The notes beneath the pieces are model-generated. The model worked only from the letters and a program-made list of their open reading frames with translations. It did not search any database and was not told the DNA's origin. 64,000 nt of DNA, taken from the NCBI GenBank assembly GCA_963740255.1, contig CAVUDO010000006.1:124001-188000 (forward strand), given 5' to 3'. Of the stretch, positions 26,860-33,090 are shown piece by piece. The stretch comes from CAVUDO01 sp963740255. Lineage in GTDB: Bacteria > Actinomycetota > Actinomycetes > Mycobacteriales > Cryptosporangiaceae. The position numbers were made by a program, and so were the translations under genes. Numbering within the stretch: the first letter of the stretch is position 1; the number at the start of each line of letters is the position of its first letter.

Positions 26860-28158
26860 TTATCCACAGGCTCGGCGGACGACCACGCCGGTGGGGCTGT
26901 ACGTTGCCCTGCCCTGCGCATTCACCGCCCGGCCGTCGTACCGGATCTCGTGGTCGTAGGGCAGGCCGTTCACCTGCACGTGGTAGCGGCCGCCGCCGTC
27001 GGCGATCGCCTCCTTCTCCCAGGTCAGTCCGCTGAGCCGGACGCGGGCGATCACGTGGTCCGGCGTGGGCCCGGTCACGGTGACGTGGATGATCGCCGAC
27101 CACGAATCCGGGCAACCCTGGGTGATGTCGGTCAGGGAGGACTTCACGGTTGTCTTCGGGGCTGGTGGCGCAACGGGTCGGGCCGGCCCGGAGGGGCCCG
27201 GTCGGGCCGGCGCCGGCTGGTCGGGCCGGGGCCGGCCGGATTCCCCTCCCGGTTCCGGCGAGCCGAGCCGGCCGGGGCCGGGCATGCCCGCCGTGACGGG
27301 CCGGGGGCCTGGTGCCGCGGCAGTCGGAGCGGGAGTGGACGCGGCGGTGGGGCCAGTGGCGGCCGGCGTGGAGTGGACGGTGGGTGCGGCGGCCGGGCGT
27401 GACGCGTCCGCCGCGAAGAGATGGGTGACCCCGACGACCCACCCCGTGCCGAGAAGCGCGAGAAGCACCACGACGGCACCGACCCGACGGTGTCTGTGCC
27501 GGTGTCGCGGCCGGTGCGCTGGCCGGCGCCCCTGCTGGTCTTCCCGCGTGCGATCCGGTTCGTGTCCCGGCTGCTCGGCGAACAGGGTGGCGAGCGGGAC
27601 GCCGGTGGGCGGGGCGTCGGTCGGCGCCGGAGGCTGCGGGACCGGTGGCTGCGGGACCGGTGGCTGCGGGATCGGTGGGGAGGAGACCGGCCGTTGGACG
27701 GGCGGCGACGAGACCGGCAGCCGCACCGTCGGCACGCCGACCGCGGGCGCTGGTTCCCACCGGGCCGGCGGGGGAGAGATCGGCACCGAGACGGTTGGCG
27801 CGACGTCCACCGCGGAAGCGGTTTCCCACCAGGCCGGCGGGGGAGAGATCGGTGCGGCGGCTGTCCGTCGTGCGCGGTCCGGTGACTCGTCGGCATCGCA
27901 GGAAGCCTCCGGCGTCAGGTCACCGGGGACAGGCAGCGCTTCCGGCAGGTCGACCAGCGGCGGGCGGCGCCGGCTGAGCTGAGCGGCGACCGCGCCGAGG
28001 GCCGGATGCGACGACTCGTCCCGGACCGCACCGCCACCCTCCGCGGGCTGGTCGAGCAGCCGCGCGCAGCGGCCGTACCATCCGACGCTACGCGGATCAA
28101 CCGGACGGATCGGGCCAGTAAGGGACCCACCCGCACCATCCGTCCTCAACCCGTCCAT
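26860..28158 (-). CDS. Tandem copy C: membrane-anchored paralogue with degenerate sigma region
   Basis: 432 residues from ATG 28156-28158. The opening MDGLRTDGAGG and a short stretch WYGRCARLLDQPAEGGGAVR still resemble the other copies' start and region 2, but the RPWLFALAR helix and the whole RLSPFHRELLDLSLRH region 4 are missing. What remains is a ~200-residue Pro-rich linker (repeats of ISPPPAWWE/RWE and PPVPQPPVPQ type), a membrane segment (VGAVVVLLALLGTGWVVGV), the stalk and an intact external domain (QGCPDSWSAIIHVTV, ADGGGRYHVQVNGLPYD, RRACG). It may keep the sensing part without DNA-binding function, for example as a decoy or partner; that is inference. Confidence 0.78.
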   Translation of the reverse strand: MDGLRTDGAGGSLTGPIRPVDPRSVGWYGRCARLLDQPAEGGGAVRDESSHPALGAVAAQLSRRRPPLVDLPEALPVPGDLTPEASCDADESPDRARRTAAAPISPPPAWWETASAVDVAPTVSVPISPPPARWEPAPAVGVPTVRLPVSSPPVQRPVSSPPIPQPPVPQPPVPQPPAPTDAPPTGVPLATLFAEQPGHEPDRTREDQQGRRPAHRPRHRHRHRRVGAVVVLLALLGTGWVVGVTHLFAADASRPAAAPTVHSTPAATGPTAASTPAPTAAAPGPRPVTAGMPGPGRLGSPEPGGESGRPRPDQPAPARPGPSGPARPVAPPAPKTTVKSSLTDITQGCPDSWSAIIHVTVTGPTPDHVIARVRLSGLTWEKEAIADGGGRYHVQVNGLPYDHEIRYDGRAVNAQGRATYSPTGVVVRRACG

Positions 28159-28182
28159 TGCGGTAGGACGCTAACGACGAGC
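28159..28182 (-). promoter_or_regulatory. Conserved start module of copy C (putative leaderless promoter)
   Basis: On the minus strand CGTCGTTAGCGTCCTACCGCA ends at the ATG. The -10-like hexamer TAGCGT is at 28168-28173. The element is kept although the sigma-coding part of this gene has decayed, which suggests the gene is still expressed. Confidence 0.5.
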
Positions 28183-28205
28183 CCGCCGCGGACTCCAGGA
28201 ATCCA

Positions 28206-28241
28206 GGGAGTCTTAAGCCGCCGGACCGGGAGTCTTAAGCC
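28206..28241. repeat. Two 14-bp direct repeats upstream of copy C
   Basis: GGGAGTCTTAAGCC occurs at 28206-28219 and again at 28228-28241, a 22-bp period or about two helical turns. Each contains the palindrome CTTAAG. They lie ~50-85 bp upstream of the copy C start, a good place for an activator or repressor site. I do not see this pair before the other copies. Confidence 0.6.
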
Positions 28242-28334
28242 TTGGAGCCGCGAACACGTGGGCGCGGCGCGCGGCAGCGATTGGCGGTGTGGTGCTTCCG
28301 GGCCGCCTCCGGCCGGGTAGCTGCGGGCGTCGGG

Positions 28335-29903
28335 TCACAGCGGACCGCATGGGTCACGGCGGGCCATGACTCCGGTGGGGCTTGCCGTCGCTTTCCCCCG
28401 CGCGTCGACCGCCCTGGCGTTGTACCAGACCTGCTCGCGGTACGGCAGGGCTCCGGTGTCGACGTGGTAGCCGCCTCCGCCGTCGGACGTCGCCACCTGC
28501 TCCACGTTGGCGCCGTTGGCGAACCACCAGCGGACGACCACGCGGTCGGGCGTGGGACCCGTGACCGTGACCGCGATCCTCGCCGTCCAATGGCCCGGGC
28601 ATCCGCGGCTCGTGTCGGTCATCACCGCGGTCACCTTCGGACCTGCCGGGGTGGCGGGCCGGGGCCGCGTGGCCGGGCCGGTCGTGGACGGGCCGCCGTT
28701 CTGGTCCGGCGACGCCGACGGGGAGCCCGAGCCCAGGCCCGAGCCCGGGGACGTCTCCGGGGTGCCCTCGGTCGACCCCGGGTCGAGCGGGGAGCCGGTG
28801 TTCGGGTCGGCAGCGGGCTGACCGGCCGCGGTGTCGGTCGGTGTGGCGGACGTACCGGAGAGCAGGCGGGGGATGCCGACGATCCCCGCCACGCCGAGCA
28901 GCATGACGAGGACGACCGCGGCGGCGACCCACAGGGCGCGCTGCCCCTGGTTGCGCGGCGCCGGGGGCACCGAGGGGGGCGGATAGCCCGTCGTCGGGTT
29001 GTAGCCCGCCGCAGTGGGAGCTGGGCCCGGGTCGGGTGGTCCCACCAGGGGCGGATACCCGGCTGGCGAGACGGGCGGGGGCGCGGAGACCGGCTCGGAC
29101 CAGGCCGCGGCGAAGATCTCCGTCGGTGCCGACAGGTCGATGCGTTCGGTCGGCGCGGACAGGTCCGGCCCCGGCCACGGGGCGGCGGCGGGGGCGACGG
29201 ACGCCGGGTCCTGCGCCGGGAACGGGTGGTGCGCTGACGTGGGTTCCTCGAACGTGGGCTGCGCGAACGACGGTTCGCCGGGCACCGAGGCGGCCGAGGT
29301 CAGCTGCCAACCAGACCGCCCGTCGGACGCTTCCACCAGCGGGAGTGCGGCGAACTGCGCCGCGGCGCCTACGGCCGCGGCCGGATCGGGGTCGCCGGGA
29401 CCCTCGACCGCCGCGTACGCGGCGTCGAGTTGAGCCGTTGCCTCGGCCAGCTGGGCGGTCAGCGCGGCGCTGTCGACGCCGAGCACGTAGCCCATCTCGG
29501 CCTCGGTGAGGCGGTGCCGGAGGGAGAGGTCGAGCAGCTCGCGGTGGTAACGGCCGAGGCGGGCGGACGCCAGCCGGATGGGCCCTTCACGTCGCAGGGC
29601 CATCGGGTCGGCCGGCAGTGCCGCGGTGGCGTCGGACGGCGCGGCGGGACCGTCGGGCCGGCGTCGCGCCGTCTCGTGCCGGGCCAGGGCGAACAGCCAC
29701 GGGCGGATCATGCTGTCGGTCAGCCGGCTGTCTGGTTTCACCCGCCCGGCCGCGAGCAGCGCGTCCCGGACGGCGTCGGCCGCCTCCCGCGGCTGGCCGA
29801 GCAGGCTCAGGCAGTAGTCGTAGAGGCCTGTGCTGTGTGCGGCCAGCGGACGGGTTGCCTCGTCGCCGAGCCCGTCCGCGCCATCCATCCCTAACCGGTC
29901 CAT
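28335..29903 (-). CDS. Membrane-anchored ECF-sigma-like protein, tandem copy D
   Basis: 522 residues from ATG 29901-29903 (MDRLGMDGADG). Sigma region 2-like: GLYDYCLSLLGQPREAADAV, RPWLFALARHETARRRPDG. Region 4-like: SARLGRYHRELLDLSLRHR, LTEAEMGYVLGVDSAALTA. Then come a Pro/Ala-rich linker with a SAPTERIDLSAPTEIF repeat, one membrane segment (LWVAAAVVLVMLLGVAGIVG), a stalk and the external domain (GCPGHWTARIAVTV, SDGGGGYHVDTGALPYR, ARRDPCGPL). It is the most upstream copy in the direction of reading and the best match to copy A in the sigma part. Single-polypeptide ECF factors with membrane and external parts are known in actinobacteria; the regulon here is unknown. Confidence 0.85.
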   Translation of the reverse strand: MDRLGMDGADGLGDEATRPLAAHSTGLYDYCLSLLGQPREAADAVRDALLAAGRVKPDSRLTDSMIRPWLFALARHETARRRPDGPAAPSDATAALPADPMALRREGPIRLASARLGRYHRELLDLSLRHRLTEAEMGYVLGVDSAALTAQLAEATAQLDAAYAAVEGPGDPDPAAAVGAAAQFAALPLVEASDGRSGWQLTSAASVPGEPSFAQPTFEEPTSAHHPFPAQDPASVAPAAAPWPGPDLSAPTERIDLSAPTEIFAAAWSEPVSAPPPVSPAGYPPLVGPPDPGPAPTAAGYNPTTGYPPPSVPPAPRNQGQRALWVAAAVVLVMLLGVAGIVGIPRLLSGTSATPTDTAAGQPAADPNTGSPLDPGSTEGTPETSPGSGLGSGSPSASPDQNGGPSTTGPATRPRPATPAGPKVTAVMTDTSRGCPGHWTARIAVTVTGPTPDRVVVRWWFANGANVEQVATSDGGGGYHVDTGALPYREQVWYNARAVDARGKATASPTGVMARRDPCGPL

Positions 29904-29925
29904 TGCGACGCAACGCTAGCAATGC
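29904..29925 (-). promoter_or_regulatory. Conserved start module of copy D (putative leaderless promoter)
   Basis: On the minus strand CATTGCTAGCGTTGCGTCGCA ends at the ATG. The -10-like hexamer TAGCGT is at 29913-29918, 9 nt before the start. It is nearly identical to the elements before copies A, B and C. Confidence 0.55.
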
Positions 29926-30098
29926 ACGGCAACCCACCCGACAGCGCCCGCCACGGTCAGCCGCCGGACGGGCCGGGACAGCGGCCGGTGCTCGGCAGAG
30001 TCGTGGTCCGACCAGACCGGCAGGGGGCGATGTGTTCGAAGCCGATCGAGCCGTTCTGTCGCCGGCCATCGCGCAGGAGTCGTCGCGGCGGACGCGAA

Positions 30099-30419
30099 TC
30101 AGGGTCTGGCGTCGAGCTGGTGGCGTAGCTCGGCGATCTCCTGGCGGGCGAGCGCCAACTCGTCCTCCAGGACGAGGACCCGGTAGGCGGCCGCAGCGGG
30201 AAGCCCTTCGTCGAGCAGCGTGCGGATCCGCAACGCGATCTCCAGCTGCCGGCGGGAGTAGCGGCGGTGGCCGCCGGCGGAGCGGTGTGGCGAGAGCACC
30301 GCGGCGGCGTCCAGGCTACGGAGGAACGCGGGCTGGACGTCGAGCAGCTCCGCGGCCTGGCCCATCGTCAGGGCCGGGTAGTCGGCGTTGTCGAGGTTGC
30401 CCAGGCGGTCAAGCGACAT
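30099..30419 (-). CDS. MerR-family regulator next to Hsp20
   Basis: 106 residues from ATG 30417-30419, chosen because AGAGGG precedes it; ATG 30434 is also open. It carries a MerR winged helix: LTMGQAAELLDVQPAFLRSL, LSPHRSAGGHRRYSRRQLE, then a coiled-coil helix (VLEDELALARQEIAELRHQL). The HRSAGGHRRYS wing is close to that of HspR-type heat-shock repressors. Together with its place behind hsp20 this suggests it controls hsp20 and itself, though no HAIR sequence is visible nearby. Confidence 0.85.
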   Translation of the reverse strand: MSLDRLGNLDNADYPALTMGQAAELLDVQPAFLRSLDAAAVLSPHRSAGGHRRYSRRQLEIALRIRTLLDEGLPAAAAYRVLVLEDELALARQEIAELRHQLDARP

Positions 30420-30437
30420 TCCCTGCCCTCTCATGTT

Positions 30438-30479
30438 CGGTGGCTCCGCCGGCAGGCGACGCTGCCGGCGGAGCCACCG
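30438..30479 (-). terminator. Perfect 18-bp hairpin between hsp20 and the MerR gene
   Basis: CGGTGGCTCCGCCGGCAG (30438-30455) pairs without mismatch with 30462-30479 around a 6-nt loop. It lies just after the hsp20 stop and just before the MerR gene, so it would end or attenuate transcription leaving hsp20. There is no long U tract, as is usual in actinomycetes. Confidence 0.7.
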
Positions 30480-30494
30480 CAGGTCATGACCAGG

Positions 30495-30929
30495 TCAGGC
30501 TTCGATCTGGCGGGCGCCGCCGTCGTTGGCTGTTACGGCGATCTTGCGTGGCTTGGCCTGCTCGGCCACCGGGATGCGCAGCGTCAGCACGCCGGCGTCG
30601 TAGGACGCGTCGACCCGGTCGGTGTCGAGGGTGTCGCCGAGGAACAGCTGCCGGGTGAAGACGCCGCGCGGCCGTTCGGCCACCTGCAGTTCCACCTGGT
30701 CGCCGACCGGGCCCCGGCGTTCGGCCTTCACTGTCAGCACGTTGCGTTCGACGTCGAGGTCGATCGAGGACGGGTCGACGCCGGGCAGGTCGAAGTGGAC
30801 GACGAAGGACTCGCCGTCGCGGTAGGCGTCCATCGGCATCACGGCCGGACGCGCCGTCGTGCCGTTACCTCCGAAGAGCTGCTGGGTGAGCCGGTCCATC
30901 TCTCGGAACGGGTCGGTTCGCATCAGCAT
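30495..30929 (-). CDS. hsp20: Hsp20/alpha-crystallin small heat-shock protein
   Basis: 144 residues from ATG 30927-30929, with GAGAGGAGACC upstream. The alpha-crystallin domain runs from about residue 30 to 130: MPMDAYRDGESFVVHFDLPG, DLDVERNVLTVKAER, FTRQLFLGDTLDTDRVDASY, and the A-x-x-x-x-G-V-L motif as DAGVLTLRIPVAE. A short PRKIAV near the end replaces the usual I-x-I/V tail. ATP-independent holdase that keeps unfolding proteins soluble. Its promoter lies at 30991-31019. Confidence 0.93.
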   Translation of the reverse strand: MLMRTDPFREMDRLTQQLFGGNGTTARPAVMPMDAYRDGESFVVHFDLPGVDPSSIDLDVERNVLTVKAERRGPVGDQVELQVAERPRGVFTRQLFLGDTLDTDRVDASYDAGVLTLRIPVAEQAKPRKIAVTANDGGARQIEA

Positions 30930-30990
30930 CGCTGGTCTCCTCTCACTCGTGACGCGTGACCTCTTGGCACCGGCTGTGCCAATAACTGTG

Positions 30991-31024
30991 ACGATAACTA
31001 GAGGTTCTATATCTCGCAAGAGGT
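30991..31024 (-). promoter_or_regulatory. Putative hsp20 promoter with overlapping direct repeat
   Basis: Unusually A/T-rich for this genome. On the minus strand a -35-like TTGCGA (31014-31019) is followed after exactly 17 bp by TATCGT (30991-30996), a good -10. A direct repeat AGAGGT (plus strand, 31000-31005 and 31019-31024) brackets the spacer and could be a regulator site. Transcription would begin ~55 bp upstream of the hsp20 start. Confidence 0.5.
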
Positions 31025-31078
31025 AAGAATCCTGTCGGTCGGTCAACACCACCATGCGGAGCGTCGGGCCGAACACGC

Positions 31079-31116
31079 GAACAGCCGGTACACCCGCAGG
31101 GGTGTACCGGCTGTTC
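31079..31116 (-). terminator. Perfect 17-bp hairpin after the SRPBCC gene
   Basis: GAACAGCCGGTACACCC (31079-31095) pairs exactly with 31100-31116 around the loop GCAG. It follows the minus-strand SRPBCC gene (stop at 31163) and insulates it from the hsp20 promoter. The stem is strong enough for intrinsic termination. Confidence 0.75.
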
Positions 31117-31162
31117 TTCGACTACGGCCGGGTGTCCGGGTCCAGCCGCAGCACGCCTGGGG

Positions 31163-31681
31163 TCAGGTCCGCGGCGAGTCCGGCGCTTCGTGGACACCGC
31201 CGAGGCCGGTGCCGTCGGTGTCGCCACCCGCTCCGTTCACCTCGCCGCGCCACGCGCCGGTCTCCTGACCGGTCGACTCGATGAAGTCCCGGAAGCGCTC
31301 CAGGTCGCCCTGTACCCGGCGTTCCACCAGGCCCAGCGCGTCGCCGAGCTTCTCCGCGACGCCGTCGGGCTCGAACTTCATCACCAGGTTCACCCGGGTC
31401 GTCTCCGGCGCGAGCCGTTCGAACGTCACCACACCTCCGTGGTCGGGGCCGTCCGTCGCGGCCCAGGCGACCCGCTCGTCGGGGTGCTGTTCGGTGATCT
31501 CCGCGTCGAACTCGCGGGTCATGCCACCGATCGACGTCCGCCAGCGGGTCTTGGTGTCCGTGACCTGCTGGACGTCCTCGACGCCCTCCATGAACAGCGG
31601 GAAGGACTCGAACTGGGTCCACTGGTTGTACGCGGTGCTCACCGGTACCTGCACATCGATCGAGCTTTCGATGGTGCTCAC
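31163..31681 (-). CDS. SRPBCC-family (polyketide cyclase/START-like) protein
   Basis: 172 residues from GTG 31679-31681, with GAGGAGATC upstream. Typical helix-grip start STIESSIDVQVPVSTAYNQW, TQFESFPLFMEGVEDVQQVT, then TREFDAEITEQHPDERVAW and a long C-terminal helix (RRVQGDLERFRDFIESTG). The last ~30 residues are Gly/Asp/Thr-rich and likely unstructured. Such proteins bind hydrophobic ligands or act in stress responses; no substrate can be named. It neighbours hsp20 and may belong to a general-stress group. Confidence 0.85.
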   Translation of the reverse strand: MSTIESSIDVQVPVSTAYNQWTQFESFPLFMEGVEDVQQVTDTKTRWRTSIGGMTREFDAEITEQHPDERVAWAATDGPDHGGVVTFERLAPETTRVNLVMKFEPDGVAEKLGDALGLVERRVQGDLERFRDFIESTGQETGAWRGEVNGAGGDTDGTGLGGVHEAPDSPRT

Positions 31682-32054
31682 GGGTGGATCTCCTCTGCGG
31701 TGTCGGCCGGACGATTCCGGCCTCCGATCGGGCGGTGTCACGTGGGGCCGCGCGGGCGGCCGCGTTCCCCTGTTGGTTACCCCGCCCCCGGCGCAGCCAA
31801 TCGCCGGCCTCGCGACGGTGACCCCCTGTGCGCCTGGGGAGGCTCGACTCGGCATATCCGTGACGTGGAGTAGTGGTGCGTCCCGGCCACGTTGGGGCAG
31901 TGCTCGGCCGAGACGGCGATGACCGTCTCACCGCTCGGCCAGCGCCCCCCGGCCCCGGGTGCCTTGCCGTGAGGCCGCGGCGCGACGGGCCTGGCGGGGT
32001 CCAGTCGCCCTGCCGGCGAGGTTGTGGCACGGCGGTCACGGGTACCTGCCCGCT
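31682..32054. other. Intergenic region, SRPBCC gene to topoisomerase gene
   Basis: About 370 bp between divergent genes. It is GC-rich with no open frame that looks coding and no clear promoter hexamers. I see nothing further in it. Confidence 0.4.
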
Positions 32055-32945
32055 GTGCCGAGAACGCGCCGCAGTGATCCGTCCCGCCCCGGCCTGACCC
32101 GGCGGCGGTACGGGCGCGGCTTCCGCTACGCCGACGCGGCCGGCCGGCGCCAGTACCGGTACCACGACGCCTGGCGGGAGCGGCGCGACGCCGCCAAGCA
32201 CGACCGGGTGCTGGAGGTGGCCCGGCGGCTGCCCGCACTGCGGAAGACCGTCGAGCGGCACCTCGACCACCGCAGGCTCGACCGCGAACGGGTGCTCGCC
32301 GCGGCCGTCCGGCTGCTCGATCTCGGCATGTTCCGGATCGGCAGCGAGTCGTACGCCGAGCAGAACGGTAGCTACGGGCTGGCCACGTTGCGCCGCGAGC
32401 ACGTGTGCCTGCGGCGCGGCCGGATCGCGTTCTGCTATCCGGCGAAGGGTGGCCTGGAGCGGGTGGTGGAGATCGAGGACGCGAAGGTGCGTCCGGTGAT
32501 CGCGGCGTTGCGCCGGGTGCAGCAGAACGGGGACGAGCTGCTCGCCTACCGCAGCGGCCGGCAGTGGTGCGACGTGCGCAGCGACGAGATCAACGACTAC
32601 CTGCGCGAGGTCTCCGGTGGCGTGGAGGTCACCGCCAAGGACTTCCGCACCTGGCACGCGACCGTGCTGATGGCCGTGCGGCTCGCGCTGGCGCCGGCCG
32701 CCGAGGGGGAGCGGGCCCGGCGGAAGGTCGTCCGCGCCGCGCTGGAGGAGGTGGCCCACTACCTCGGCAACACCCCCGCGGTGGCCGAGTCGTCCTACGT
32801 CGACCCTCGGGTGGTCGCGCGGTACGACCAGGGCTGCACGATCCGCCCGACCCTGGACCGCCTCGGCATCTCCGACACCGTCGCCGAATCCGTCCAACCG
32901 GCCATCGAACGCGCCGTCCTCCGTCTGCTGCGCGGCGACCGCTGA
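32055..32945 (+). CDS. DNA topoisomerase IB with apparent N-terminal internal deletion
   Basis: 296 residues from GTG 32055 (VPRTRRSDPSRPGLTRRRYG matches the usual bacterial start). The catalytic part is complete: QYRYHDAWRERRDAAKHDRV, FRIGSESYAEQNGSYGLATL (active Arg), YPAKGG, TAKDFRTWHAT (Arg and His), and SSYVDPRVV with the attacking Tyr. But YGRGFRYAD runs straight into DAAGRRQYRYHDAW. In other bacterial enzymes about 40 residues lie between these, including the conserved IPPAW segment. So the N-terminal DNA-clamp domain is shortened in frame. The enzyme class relaxes supercoils through a 3'-phosphotyrosine link; activity of this copy is doubtful. Confidence 0.85.
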   Translation: MPRTRRSDPSRPGLTRRRYGRGFRYADAAGRRQYRYHDAWRERRDAAKHDRVLEVARRLPALRKTVERHLDHRRLDRERVLAAAVRLLDLGMFRIGSESYAEQNGSYGLATLRREHVCLRRGRIAFCYPAKGGLERVVEIEDAKVRPVIAALRRVQQNGDELLAYRSGRQWCDVRSDEINDYLREVSGGVEVTAKDFRTWHATVLMAVRLALAPAAEGERARRKVVRAALEEVAHYLGNTPAVAESSYVDPRVVARYDQGCTIRPTLDRLGISDTVAESVQPAIERAVLRLLRGDR

Positions 32946-33090
32946 GGAGCCGCACACGATCAGCTGGCATCGCGGCCGGTGGTCGGCGCCGGATCTCGCT
33001 GTGGCGGAAGACCTGTTCGCGGCTGATCAAGAGGGTGAGACACGGGCGGGGGACGGGGATCCGTCGGCGGGCTGTCCTACGCTCCCGCTT

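Noticed and set aside
26860..26868. TTATCCACA, a consensus DnaA box
   Set aside because: A single copy at the end of the copy C gene, with no cluster of boxes, AT-rich unwinding region or dnaA/dnaN nearby. Not an origin.
23671..29903. Separate anti-sigma factors encoded in the array
   Set aside because: The membrane segments are in the same reading frames as the sigma-like regions; no independent anti-sigma (zinc-binding HxxxCxxC) gene was seen.
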